From positions 1,240,001 to 1,304,000 of the forward strand of contig CM031555.1 of NCBI GenBank assembly GCA_018466975.1: a stretch of 64,000 nt of DNA. The letters run 5' to 3'. Source of the stretch: Sparassis latifolia. Lineage: Eukaryota; Basidiomycota; Agaricomycetes; Polyporales; Sparassidaceae. This document shows, one piece after another, positions 47,817 through 58,999 of the stretch; position 1 is the first letter of the stretch, and each line of letters starts with the position of its first letter. Under the pieces are notes generated by a model that ran no database searches, had not been told where the DNA came from, and saw nothing but the letters and a program-made list of their open reading frames with translations. A program made the position numbers and the translations under genes.

Positions 47817-50800
47817 TCATAACTCCTCTTCCTCCTCGGGCCCTTCATCCATCGGTCCGTCCTCAGTATCAGGCATTTCATCGCAATCTAGCTCATGCTG
47901 CACCTCTCCCATGCCATCATAGTAAATGTTGAGGTCTCCGCCAATCAATGCCATGGAACCATTTTGCATAGGTATGTCTGCATCTTCATCGTCGTCTGGT
48001 TCATGACTGTCATCTGATTCAATGCCCTCTAGTACATCGGGCAGTGTAGAAAGATAGCGTGTAACAGGTTCTCGAGTTTGCATGCTCGCACTTGGCAGCA
48101 TGCGGTCTTGCGTTGATTGGACAATCCATTTCTGCAGTTTTCCATCTTCTAACCGTGCAACACCAAGACCGAATGTGTCAATATCTGTGCCGAACGGCAC
48201 ATACCAGCGGCCTTCTCAGAAATTGTGTAAGTCTTCCTCCTTGTATGTCTGCAGGAGCCGAACAACCTCTGGCTTGCTGTGGGGCTCAGGGTGATTACCG
48301 CGGTGAGGAGCCAGTCCAACTGCCTGCCCGTACGTGTTTTTCATGGTAGAAAAATGGTTGATATTCGGTGCAATCACTTTGCAAATGTAGGGTGCGTCCC
48401 ACTCTATATCTTTCCGGTCAATAAAGCCTTCCAGCTCACGATTGTAGTGTTCTTGAACCAGATCTCCCTCTGAGTATCTCCCGGCCTCTCCAGAGGGATT
48501 GACAAGCCAGTTCCTCAAGAAGAACTCTCGCATGACCGGAGTTGACTCCAGTTCCAGGTTGGTAATCATCTCAAGTAAGTAGTTTGCATACTTTGCATGG
48601 GAGGAGCCAGCGAAACTGAATAACATCATCTTTTATGAACAGTGTCAGATACTTCAGGACGTCAAATATGGTGCACGCTCACCTTCAAGCCTTCGTAGAC
48701 TCGCCCTATATCCCCTTCGGCAACTGCTCATGCTACTTCTCGAGACAGTATTGTATCATGCATGAACATAATTGAGTGAGCCAGAGATTGATCTCCTTTG
48801 AATGTCTCTGCTTGTTCACTTTTCTTCGATGCACCCACATTCTGACTAGATTCTTCCACCAGAGGTTCCCATGCCTTGCCCGTTGGGATCGCAAATATGC
48901 CAGAAGCAGGTATGTGACCTCCAAGTGCATTCACATAGGCAATCCGACTGGAGTATCGCTGATACAGTAGCATTGCTTGTGTTTTGAGTTCCTCGAGGGT
49001 TGGAGTCTGTCCTGCCTTCTCCAGGGCTGAATAGTACTCGAAGAGATCTTCGGTCTCGTTAAAGACCCTGGTGGTGAAAGGTCAGACAATTCCACTGGGT
49101 GTAATACACTTCTTGACACACCGCCAGCAGTCAAGCATCCGCACATCAAGAACGAGGTACGACAGGTATGCCGCTGGATAATAATCCACTTTTTTAAGAT
49201 TTGTTGGTCCCTTTTGATTGATCTTTGCCGCGCTATGCCCCAGCTTTGAAGGATCCCGAGTAAGCAAGTCTCCCCAATGCGTCTCATACATCAGACTGAG
49301 ATGCGTCCATCCTGTATGCCACAATTCGAGGAATGGCTGGATGATCTCGAAGCGCCGAAATTCGTTGGCTTGAAATCACATATACTTTTTCATCTGCACA
49401 AGCTTTTCAAATGTGAGTCCATCTCCTCCTACAAAGACCAAACGGGAATTAAATTCTTCATCGGCTTGTCCCATCTGTCCCAGGAAGTCCACAAGTGCAT
49501 CACGCAGCTCTGAAGTGATGTTTTCATTCTTGGACGCTGTTGCTAGTGGGTGAAGAAGCATCCTGCGAGCCGATGGAAGCAACATCTTCACACCTTCAGT
49601 GCGATACAGCCTTGCTACAGCGCTCTTGTAGTGTCGGAGCTGTGGCACATAGGTCACGAGCGTTTGCAGCCACTGCAGACACTCAACCTTCGCAACGTGA
49701 GGTATGTCGATCATTTTGAGTAGCTGTTCCACACTAAGTTTGACACGTTTGTTCTCCGCGAGGAGTGTACGTTTATCAACAAGGGATGTGGCTGCGAGAG
49801 TGTAGTCAAATGCCTCCGCCATAGTCACCACCAGCCCGACCTTCATCTGGTTCTCTCGTCCTATACGTCGCTCGCGCTGTTTTGCATACTTCTGAACGTT
49901 GTCAAAGCGAAGCAGCCCGGCCTTCATAGGATCACGCCCAACTGCCTTCACCATCTCCGCTTCTTGTTCTGCAAGTCGTTTCAGCGTAGCAACAGTTGTA
50001 TTCCAGCTTGGGGTATGTCCTACCCGACTGCTTACACGGAACAGAGTCTCTTGTGCACCGCATGCAAAATACAAGATTCCGCGAGCCGCTGGCAGTAATC
50101 GTGCATATGAAGTCCGACTGAATGCAATGTCACTCAACACTTCCACCGTGACCTAGGGATGACAGTTGGCATTCAATGCAAAACTGGGAGAGATATGTGA
50201 GCTCACAAGGTGCGGCGGGCGGATCTTTCTAATGACTTTCACACCATTGACAACTTTTGGGCGAGGAGTTGCAAGTTGGAGGATTAGGTGAAATGCCAAT
50301 GGATTGTAGGCATCGAATATCTTCCTCACGTCTCCTATAGTTGCGCTGCCAATGTCCTCCCAACAGAGCTCTCTCCAGACCAAGCTGCGTGAGGTTTGAC
50401 TCACTGCGGAGCCATGTAGTCCATTCTTACCCTTCACCACAGCACGCATCTCCTTCAACATCTGTTGCCCCACAAGTTCAACTGCCAGCGTGGTGATTGT
50501 AGGTCGGGCATGCCGGATAACCCGGAAGGACTTTGTGAGTGAGTACATATCATCTCTTTCTTCCATGTTCTCCTTCGGTTGACCAGCTGAGTCTTGTAAA
50601 ATGGCATCCAGAATGTCCGCCATGCAATACTTCGAGGTGCCACCAAGGAAATGGCTCATCATGGTGCGGTGAGGTTCATCTCGCTCGACGTGGTCTCCCT
50701 TGTCGTCTTTGACACGGAAAAGAGCATACAGAAATTCACTCAAGGTCCATTTTGTTTCATGGATAGCCTGCAAAACAAACTGAAGTTTCTCGCATTGGGT

Positions 50801-50938
50801 TCGTCGATGCGTGGGTGCAGGTGATGTATAGGGGTAAGAGAAATTCTGCCGAGAGTTGTTTTGCGAGGAGGTTTCTAGTACAAGAGCATCACGAGAGGTT
50901 GATAAATTTTCAAGAGAATTGAGAGAGGGCTCTTGCAC
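47817..50938 (-). pseudogene. DUF6589-type protein gene, five in-frame stops
   Basis: Recognised from the block FSFAGSSHAKYANYLLEMIT, NLELESTPVMREFFLRNWLV, GDLVQEHYNRELEGFIDRKD and MKNTYGQAVGLAPHRGNHPE, as in the DUF6589 proteins expanded in Agaricomycetes. The frame starts MQEPSLNSLENLSTSRDALV (50938). It continues through SYARLLPAARGILYFACGAQ, ETLFRVSSRVGHTPSWNTTV, DYYPAAYLSYLVLDVRMLDC, YYSALEKAGQTPTLEELKTQ and AHSIMFMHDTILSREVA. After an intron (about 48630-48690) it reaches the conserved block and an acidic tail (MDEGPEEEEEL*, 47817). In-frame stops: TAG 50153, TGA 49376, TGA 49082, TGA 48728, TGA 48216. Sequence resumes in the same frame each time, so these are point lesions, not exon ends. 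Function in the family is unknown; a transposase-like role is inference. Confidence 0.68.
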
Positions 50939-51833
50939 AAATGTGAAGTGTCACATAGGCTCCGAAAAGCGCTCTTCGCTCTCCATGTTGTGCACAAAAC
51001 TTTCGAAGGGGCGTCTATTACAGCTAAGATACTTGAGCTCATGACCAAATCGGGCAGAAGGCCTCAGGCCCTATTAAAGAGACGCGCCTTGATGCAGACC
51101 ATATACCAGATAGGGATCGACTGTCATCCATATCCGTATATGGTCAAGCAATGGAGACTACTGCTGCTGAAAAGTGATGCAGGCCGCCAAAACTCTGATC
51201 GTTGTGTACGGTTTTGATAACCACATTGTAGCCAGAAAGGAGCAGAATATTTACACATTCATTGAAGATATTTCAGGCCAGAATTCATGGCTGTAGCAGG
51301 TGTGAAGTTCTGTAACAAGTATGAAGTCACTAGAGGTGGGGGTCTTTCACCATTCAATATTCATGCAGCTTCCACGGCTGGTGGTTCCTCAAGAATTATT
51401 TTAAGCAGTTGATTGGGATACAGTACACCTCTGTCAGTAGCAATGCATGGTCGTGGCTTACAATTGAGCCAGTTCTTTTCAGTAAGACTCTTTGCCCTAT
51501 CGTGAGGGGCAGCCTGTGCATGCTAGCCTGATGAACTTGGTAAGTTTCTTTGGACACAGGCAGGCTTTGGAGCTTCTCCAATATAAACGTTAAAGACAGT
51601 TTGCACACCAACCATGTCTTGGCAGCACCTTTTATAGTCAACAAAAGCAGGGGTAGATGGTCAGTTGCATTGAAGATTACTCTGCCTGAACAAACGGAAG
51701 GTACGCTATAGGCTTCTACTTCAGCTGCACTGTAAGGAATGTCTTCAACTTGTTCATGAATGCAAGATGCCGCTGACGCCATGCGTCACTTTGCGGAGTA
51801 ACGCAGACACCATGCGCCACCGACGCCGACGTA
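50939..51833. other. Element interior without a recognised gene
   Basis: A 128-residue minus-strand open frame (51396-51782, MASAASCIHEQVEDIPYSAA) lies here. It shows no domain, and I cannot tell whether it is a 5' exon, a passenger or chance. Confidence 0.3.
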
Positions 51834-51938
51834 GTGTGTCACTTTCAAAAGGGACGCCGGCGCAGTGTGTCACTTCCAAAAGGGACGCCGATGCAATGTG
51901 TCACTTCCAAAGTGACGCCAAGGCCATGCATCACTTAT
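51834..51938. repeat. ~31 bp tandem repeat, three and a half units, inside the element
   Basis: The unit GTGTGTCACTTCCAAAAGGG followed by ACGCCGATGCA is repeated at 51834, 51865 and 51896, with a partial fourth. The core GTCACTT...GACGCC matches the GACGC words at the element ends, so these may be subterminal protein-binding repeats (inference). Confidence 0.75.
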
Positions 51939-52318
51939 AATCAACGCTCTGCGTCTCGAACATAGACGCAGCGCCTGTAAGTCGTTGCTCTGGCCCAATG
52001 TTTGATTTTTGTCATACAGATGAACCACTACGGTAGTACTATACGGCCTTACATTGTCATTATCCCTACTAGTAACTCCCATGCTAATTGAAACTCCGAA
52101 AACCTCTTCGGATGACCGAGTAAGTAGCACATTTTTGTACATAATACTAGTGTAGTGTCTCCGACACTGGTACGAGGAGGTGTGGGCTAACGGACTTTGT
52201 ACGACCTGAAGAAACACGCAAAATCATTATAAATCGTGAACGGTGCGTCACTTTCCCTGCCTGCGTCACTTTCCCCGGCGTCTGCGTCTGCGTCAATGCG
52301 TTGGCGCCTGCGTCAAAT

Positions 52319-52338
52319 GCGTCAATATCTCCAGGCCC
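52319..52338 (-). repeat. Right terminal inverted repeat of the 7.2 kb element
   Basis: Read inward on the minus strand: GGGCCTGGAGATATTGACGC. Preceded on the inner side by TGCGTCA/GCGTC words (52230-52318). Confidence 0.75.
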
Positions 52339-52347
52339 AACCTAACC
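52339..52347 (+). repeat. Right target-site duplication AACCTAACC
   Basis: Exact copy of 45155-45163, directly outside the right end of the element. Confidence 0.8.
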
Positions 52348-53398
52348 CAGTAGATGCTTGAGCGCTCGCGGGAGATCCATCCAGCGACACCGGCTACCTA
52401 CATTCTCTCAGAGCCTCAGGTCAAGTCAGTACAGACAGCTTGCCATATTCGGCCTAGGACTGTTTGTTCGCACTAAAACACGAACAGAAATCGGGAGGTG
52501 AGTTTCATTTAGAAGTTCTGAATTTAGCTGTGATGAAAGTAAACAATGCTTCCCGTCGTGAATACGGTCCGTGACCGCGACGGCTAATGATGATGGAAAC
52601 CTGTGTATTTATACTGCAAGCAGGAGATCAAGTGCGCCAAGGAACAGTCTCTAACGTAGGTAAATACGTGCTGGTAAGGGGTTGCCACGAAAGCAGCGGT
52701 GTCTCATGAGTACTGTGTTGTTCGGGTGCGGGGAAGTGATGTCAACAGTGGGAGTCTGTGATGTGAATAGCAGGGAGCATATGGTGGTGACATAAACGGA
52801 GAGCATAGGAGCAGGGGAAAACCGTAACCTCATCAATGTCATTCAAGTCTGCCTGTCCCGAATCCTTCCACCTGAGTTCGCGCGGTGTTCTTCGTATGGC
52901 CCTGCGGCTTGCTCGCCTTTTGAGGCAGCTCGTACTCTAGCGGACTGGCGCGTAGCTTAGCCGTTTTCCTCGCGGCGGGTTGAGGGTACTATTACTGTTG
53001 TTCGTTGTCGTTTCATACAAGAGTACGCGTGATGGGGGCGCCATTGCCAGCAGGAGTAAAGAAACGAAAGGCGGATCAAGAGAGTGGTGCCGCGCTGACG
53101 TATCGGAGCGCAGCTCACCCGAAAGGGTAAGCGTCCAGGATGCAACGCTGATCGGCGACATCAACGAGGATCATGCCCTTACGAGTGCTATCACCCGGGC
53201 CGAACTGTATCACACAACACATGTAGAGAATTCTGGGATACTTCATACTACTACTGACCGATACACATAATCCGACGTCTATAGCATACGTGGGTTACCC
53301 TCCAGGCCAGTCACCGAAACAAGACGTGTGGTGCATCATGCCAACTCGAGTACCTCAAACCCTACGCATGTTACAGTCTTAGTCAAGCAGCACAAATT
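52348..53398. other. Intergenic, nothing recognised
   Basis: About 1 kb between the element and the membrane protein gene. An open frame at 52980 looks like a signal peptide (RVLLLLFVVVSYK) but begins with TTG and leads to no recognisable protein. Confidence 0.4.
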
Positions 53399-54335
53399 TT
53401 AAAACGCCATGGGAGACCTACCAAGAGCGGGCGTCGAGAAAATCTGTTCAAATTCCAAGCGACACGACGCACACGAGATTTCAATGTTCACGTCCGTCTC
53501 GTCTGAGCAGTCGAAACGAGGTGTCGGATCCCTCAACTCTTGGCCGTCAAGGAACCTGTACCGGTTCTGGACGTCACGCGCCGTGAAGTTGACCGTGCCC
53601 ATGAGCGATAATCGCTGTGGGCGGGTATTCCAACTCAACGACTTCGTGACTGGAGAAGACACGTTCCAGATCTCAATAACGGTTACGTCGCCATCCGCCC
53701 GATAGCTCTTGCCGGCCTTCCCAAGCTTGTCAGCAGAGGAGACCCAGCCAGAAATGTAGCATGTCGGCCAAGAGCCTTTGACTCTCCAATGGTAGAACAT
53801 TGAATCCTTCGGAATAACAAAGGGGCGTCACATGCGTATATCACTACCATAGACTCTGAAGCACTTACCGAAGAACTCAGCACAATAGATGATCCCGAGT
53901 GATACACCTTGTTAGGATCCGCCGCGTTCGCCCGCACCATAGAGGCAGGGAACGTCATTTTCGGGACTGCAGGGATTCAATTAGAACGATAGAGGCGTCC
54001 TGTAAACATAACTTACTCTTCTTCTTGTTGTTCTTGTGAATGTTCTTGCGGCCCTCCTCGAGATATGGCGAAGGTTGCACCATCCGCAAGCTCGAGACAA
54101 GCTCGTCCGGTCTGTACAACGGAACAGTTCCCGGGTTCGTCGATAGAACGCTGATGTGGAACGTGGCAGCAGCAGCGATAGCTATGGCCCCAATTACGAT
54201 GGTCAGCCATAGAAGCGTCCTCTGGTTCTCTGTAGGGAATTTGGGGAATCGGCGACCATACTGGCCATTATTCTTCGTGGTCCTGAAATCCTCCTCGTCG
54301 GGGGAGAGGGATGTGAGAGGGGTGTATTCGGCCAT
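53399..54335 (-). CDS. Single-pass membrane protein with lumenal domain, unknown function
   Basis: I do not recognise the family. The start chosen is MAEYTPLTSLSPDEEDFRTT at 54335. A longer frame extends upstream to 54473 but lacks character. A cytosolic acidic/basic N-terminus is followed by one membrane helix (LLWLTIVIGAIAIAAAATFH). Exon 1 ends at KKK with a GTAAGT donor (about 54015). Exon 2 reads PKMTFPASMVRANAADPNKV, YHSGSSIVLSSS. Exon 3 (from about 53820) is DSMFYHWRVKGSWPTCYISG, GDVTVIEIWNVSSPVTKSLS and MGTVNFTARDVQNRYRFLDG. It has four Cys in the last 80 residues (TCYISG, FDCSDE, SCASCR) and ends SPMAF*. The topology (type II, short N-terminus, lumenal domain) resembles that of its divergent neighbour, a UstYa-type protein, which suggests both work in the secretory pathway. 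Confidence 0.72.
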
Positions 54336-54640
54336 GAAGACGAGAACTGTGGGGGTGTAAACGTTGAAAGCCTGAAAGGTATGCAGGTGGAAGGTGGCAG
54401 TCAACGGACTCACAAATGGGGTTAGCAACTGGCCACACCTCTTGCCAAATTTAAGACTGAGTGATTGAGTCACTCAGCCTGCCGCCGCCGCCGGCGAGCA
54501 GGGATTAGCGCCACGGCGGTAATATCAGATCCTGATGATCTCGGGGAGTGCGGAAGAGGAATGCCAATGAGGGTGCATGACCGTCTGTGCCACACCCTCT
54601 TTAGAAAACACTACCAGGACAACCTAGCCATACGATCGAC
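54336..54640. promoter_or_regulatory. Shared upstream region of the membrane protein and UstYa-type genes
   Basis: A 305 bp gap between divergent ATGs. The palindromic word TGAGTGATTGAGTCACTCA (54459-54477) includes TGAGTCA, an AP-1/Gcn4-type core. Co-regulation of the two genes is inferred. Confidence 0.45.
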
Positions 54641-55409
54641 ATGGCCAAGTTCCCTACCCTCAGCCCACTAGTCATCGCGTACTTCGCGCTGGTGCTGAGT
54701 ATCAGTCTTAACTTGTCGGCCATCTATATTTTCCGGCATCGTCCAGATCCTTGCGAACGCGTCCTGGTAGACGACAGCAGGTTCAGTAAGTATTCCACAC
54801 CAGGTACGGGGGTGCTTGAACTGATACCTTTGCGCAGGCTACGTTGGAGACGATCACCCACACGAGCTCCCCATACACATACCGAATATAGCGCTTACTG
54901 TCGAGAACAGCGAGACATACGGACTTTCGGACTTTCAGGCATGGGTTGACTGGCGTACACTCGACGCTTTCCCGCACAGCAATGGCTTCGTCAAGCTAGG
55001 ACCTGAGGGTGAGATTTGTCTGGGCTGCAATGAAGACACACGTAGACTCACGTCCTTACAGGCCAAACCTTTGGTGATTATGCGCGGCGGTGACGTCGGC
55101 AAACCGTTACTCACCACTCTCGCAGGTATCGCCATGTTCCACCAGATGCATTGTCTGCAGAAGATCCGCGAGGCTATCACCCAGGGTGACGCAGGAATGC
55201 ACGTCCGCCATTGCCTGAATCTTCTGCGCCAAGCCATCCTGTGCGCTAGCGACACCACTCTTGATCCCATGAACAAGCCTAACGGGACCGACGGGCTTGG
55301 TGTGGTGCACATCTGCCGGGACTGGGAGAAAGTGTACGACTTCGTGGATGAGAATCAGCGACAGCACGCGAGCTCGTATAACAGGCCTGAGGGCCATGAC
55401 GAGCAGTGA
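54641..55409 (+). CDS. UstYa-type (DUF3328) protein
   Basis: The family includes oxidases such as UstYa that modify fungal ribosomal peptides and other secreted metabolites. Exon 1 starts MAKFPTLSPLVIAYFALVLS with an N-terminal membrane anchor. Exon 2 reads YVGDDHPHELPIHIPNIALT, VENSETYGLSDFQAWVDWRT and DAFPHSNGFVKLGPEG, the usual HELP and GFVxLG blocks. After two short introns (one splitting the GQTFG/IAMFHQ region) exon 4 has FHQMHCLQKIREAITQGDAG and HVRHCLNLLRQAILCASDTT. These are the two signature HxxHC and HCxxxLRQ motifs. The end is GLGVVHICRDWEKVYDFVDE, then EGHDEQ*. About 220 residues, normal for the family; both histidine motifs intact. It is divergent to an unknown membrane protein. 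No precursor-peptide gene lies within 1 kb, so the substrate is unknown. Confidence 0.85.
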
Positions 55410-55823
55410 GGGTGGGGCCCGACTCTATTAAATAGCATTAGCCACTGTCTGCAGAAGAATGTAATTCCGTATTCGCAGGTTGTGCATCGGCGGCGGTGAA
55501 TAGTTCAAGTTCAGCTGACGCGAATCAACAATGCTTTCGTCCTATCAGACAAACCTGTCCTCCGGTGCATTGGAGTGAGGTGGTCAAAATATCGTACATG
55601 ATAGATGCATTCCCGTCCGCCTAACCTGACAGGATATTCCTGATAGATGATTGTAGCTGTTCGTCTCCACAGCGCAAACGCCACAGACAACTCCCGTCTT
55701 CGCTTCTCTTCAAGCGAAGCACCGCAACGCCACGAGTACTAGAGGTATCTGCAATCTCTGGTGAAATGATAATTTTCACATCGCCTGAAATTCACGATTA
55801 GGAATCACCGAGCAACATTGTGC
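55410..55823. other. Convergent 3' region, nothing recognised
   Basis: A 414 bp gap between the UstYa-type gene and the adaptin gene, which converge. Confidence 0.4.
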
Positions 55824-58800
55824 TTATAACTTGCCTTCGAATGGCGTTACATCCGCAGCAATCACCTTCAGCCGACGCTGCAGACCTTGCAAACGCCCTA
55901 CGACGGCATTGACGGGTACTTCGCTCCATCCCCGCGAATTAGCGCTGTCGAGAAGATTCCAAGTGGCTTCAAAGTCGAGTTCACTGACACTGGACGCAGT
56001 TGAGATTGACACCAGAGGCTCAGACACGAAAGGCGAATCGAGCGCAATGAGGTCGACACGCGACGTCTGACATAGTGTCACAACCAACGAGACTGTATAC
56101 AATGTGGTTCCGCACCGTATCGTCTTCGTCCATAATCTGCACTACAGGTAACACCGCGTTTGGTGCTGGTGGAGACGCCTATTATCCTCCATTAGAACTA
56201 GGTGAGATTATGGATTGAGATAAGCTTTCCTTACCATGGAAGTAAGTTCAGCTTGACCAGCAACAAGAGCCAGATCACCTGGAGTTATAGTCCTTGCCAA
56301 TGCCTCCTGAGAAGCTCGTACTTGTCCGATAGACCGAGAGCTACCATCCTCCGACTGCCTAGAGCTACTACTATTGCTTAGACGTCGCAGGCGAGATGTG
56401 AGTTTTGGAGGCTCATATGCGTCATAGCGTAGTTTATGGGGGTAAGGCGAATTGCGAGAAACAGATTCAGATGACCGTGCTGAAACCAGTGATGGCGACG
56501 ACGGTGGGTGTGCTTCCCGATTATCTTTCTGTACTTCGTACGTTTCGAGAGCAACCATGAAGTCGGGTAGCTTCGTTCAAATTAGAGGCGAGTTGGAGAC
56601 AATATCAAATTCTGACGCACCGCAGTAGATTTGGCTATCGACATGATGTGCTTGATTTGCGCTTTCGAGCGGGACAGACTGATGAATTGATCGCAGCGCT
56701 GAAGTACGTCAATCAGCGAAAATCACCGCGGTTCCCACAGAGCTCACACGTCTAACGTATCTGCTACCTCGATCCCGCACAGTACTGACGTTCTCAACCA
56801 CATCAGAAGATGCTTCATCAGATTCAGCAGCGATGCGAGTCATGGATAGCAAACAAGCGTCCTGAATGGAACCTTGAAAGTGAAATCAGCCAACCACCGT
56901 GCGCTGCGATGTGAACAGTGGACGAACCAGAATACAGAGAAAGTCGCTTGCTCAATCCACGCAGTAGATTGACCGGCGATATTGGAGACATATACAGGTA
57001 CTCGCTGATCAATGCCGCAAGGATTACCATGAGAGTTGGACCGATCTCCAACTCTGGTTCAGTGATATTCGCGAACAATGCACCAATACAACTGCTTTGG
57101 AAGTTCGCATTTGCTACATGTCTTCGTCATTGCAGAGCAAGGAAAAAAAAGATGGAACCACTAACCGCTTCGCACATGGACAAGAACGTCCTCCACTGCT
57201 TCTTGCAGAACGCGCCGCTTGTTTAATGGAGCACTCCCCTCGAGAACCGGAAGCATATTCTTGACGTGTTGAATGTACAGTTCGCCATCCTCTCCACAGA
57301 TAACTTGGATAATTTCTAGCAGTCGCCGCGAGTGTTCTTCGGAGTCTTGCATGATCCTAGTTTGAGAGTCGCCCCGAAGCAACTGCGCATAGTATGCCTC
57401 CACTATACCACGATCGACGCGTTGTAGTATGCACAGGGTCTTTCGAGCAACGCTCAGTAGACGACAAACGTAAACCGTACTCTACTCACTTTGGTTCTGA
57501 TGCACTTATCAGCTGACTCGAGCAACCTCATCACCCGTTCGACCTCCCACTCTTCCAAGACTGCGGGGATATCTGAGCTTGTGCCAGCCCAGAGTGCATG
57601 ATCGATGTGACTCAAACAGACAACGAAGAGATAGACGTCATTGACATCTTCAGAAGTCAGGAGATGTTGTATTTCCTGCACAAAAGAAGTGCCCGCTTGA
57701 GCTTGTGTTGCAAGCAGTGATTCCAAGGGTGCATTTGCCGCAACCAGGAAACATTGATAAATTGCGGCTAATTGAAGTAAATCCTGTAGGTATGAACGTT
57801 GTACTGCAAATTATGAAGGAGCCTCACCGCGTGCAGATAATCCCCTCGGACGTGCCGCACGGAGGATTTCCATTGTGAGAGCCAAGTCTCGTTCAGATGG
57901 TCTGTAATCCCTTAGATGGATATCAGGGACAGAAGAATAGAGACGCACGTAAAAAAACGCAGCGCGTTCATGACCTTGAGGAGGATGTTGTTTTTACCAG
58001 GATCTGGGCGAGAACTCCAGGTAGACGAGTAGAGTTTCGATAGCATCGAGTGAAACATGTCGTCAGAGATATGTCCAGTCTTAACATTCATTACTACGCA
58101 GTAATTGTTCAAGTCCATACGACGACTCACCTTTACTGAGTCGACGCATACGATCAGAGCAGCGCTAGCGACGATGGGTTCAGAATCTGTTACGCGTCTA
58201 TGCACTTTGCTCAAGATTTGCTCGAGTAGTCCAGGACGGTGCTCGGACAGCTTATGAAAGGTCAGAAGTGCTCTCCGACGAACATGCAACCTGTAGCACG
58301 TTAACATCAATATGCCAGAGTACCAAAGAAAGAACACATACTGACGAGCTGTGAGATAATAGATCTATTAGACGAGACTGGATAGCAGGGATGAAATCTT
58401 CCGTGGAGAAGTGGATGAGGGTATCGAGGGCGAGACAAATTCGGGGAACAAGATGGCTTTCAAGATCCTGGCATAATATAAGAGACGGTATTGACACAGC
58501 CCCACTCAACGCACTTTACGCAAGGTGTTCACAAGCATGAGCTGAAGTTCGTGCTCTGGCGGCATCAATTCTGCACAAAACAAATAGCCTGCCGTTCCTA
58601 AGTCTTCTGTCACCATGCCCTATAGCATATATGCATAAACCCACCTATTCTCTTGTCCTGTATAGTCTGTCCGGCCTCTGCCAAGTTAATGGCGTGGTGG
58701 AAGGCAAAGTCCACATTCGCGACAACACCGGGATTCACGGTCATCGCGCAATAAAGTAACAGGACCAAGCACTCCTTCAACTGTTTCTGCCAGATTGCTT

Positions 58801-58999
58801 CAGTTCGTAGGTTAGAAGACTGAAAAGTAGCTTAGCACACCATAGATAATCTCGAACGTGGAAGCTGATTGCGTATGGACTCAACCTCTGCCAGTAGGAC
58901 CTGGTCGGCCTGACTAGACGACGACGCAGTCTCAATCTTGCGAACCAAAGTATAATGAGCTCTGCTGAGGGCTCCAGAGGAGACAAATGGCACGTCCAT
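55824..58999 (-). CDS. AP-4 complex epsilon-type large adaptin
   Basis: A large subunit of a clathrin-type adaptor acting in Golgi/endosome sorting. Start 58999: MDVPFVSSGALSRAHYTLVR, then KIETASSSSQADQVLLAEVE. HEAT-repeat adaptin trunk exons follow: KECLVLLLYCAMTVNPGV, FAFHHAINLAEAGQTIQDKR and IGYLFCAELMPPEHELQLML. Then KDLESHLVPRICLALDTLIH, VRRRALLTFHKLSEHRPGLL, SDSEP-like VTDSEPIVASAALIVC and DDMFHSMLSKLYSSTWSSRP. Next: SERDLALTMEILRAARPRGL, DVYLFVVCLSHIDHALWAG, SEEHSRRLLEIIQVICGEDG and PLNKRRVLQEAVEDVLVHVR. Later come FANITEPELEIGPTLMVILA and a Ser-rich hinge (LSNSSSSRQSEDGSSRSIGQ). The last exon, LLDSANSRGWSEVPVNAVVG, RLQGLQRRLKVIAADV and FEGKL*, may be a reduced ear. The opening block matches AP-4 epsilon rather than gamma or alpha, but I rate the subtype as probable only. 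Confidence 0.72.

Larger units (their letters stand above)
45164..52338. mobile_element. 7175 bp DNA-transposon-like element carrying helicase and DUF6589 genes
   Basis: The ends are imperfect inverted repeats. The left end is AGGCCTAGGAAGATTGACGC and the right end, read inward, is GGGCCTGGAGATATTGACGC: 15 of 20 positions match without gaps. They are flanked by the 9 bp direct repeat AACCTAACC. Both subterminal regions are rich in GACGC/GCGTC words (45175-45240; 51765-51985; 52230-52325). Inside, a plus-strand RecQ-like helicase gene and a minus-strand DUF6589-type gene face each other. Both contain in-frame stops, so this copy is dead. I know of no standard transposase in it; the DUF6589 protein is the candidate. 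Boundaries are seen in the sequence; calling it a transposon is inference. Confidence 0.75.

Noticed and set aside
51396..51782. 128-codon minus-strand open frame in the mobile element
   Set aside because: No family resemblance and no link to the DUF6589 frame; kept only as an unassigned interval.
45164..52338. Helitron or retrotransposon interpretation
   Set aside because: Helitrons lack inverted ends and target duplications, and no reverse transcriptase, integrase, Rep or LTR is visible; the helicase is RecQ-like, not Pif1-type.
52980..53270. Signal-peptide-like plus-strand frame
   Set aside because: It starts at TTG, has no upstream ATG in frame, and the rest lacks any protein-like pattern.
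55410..55823. Search for a RiPP precursor beside the UstYa-type gene
   Set aside because: No short secreted frame with repeated cores and dibasic sites was found in this gap or in 52348-53398.
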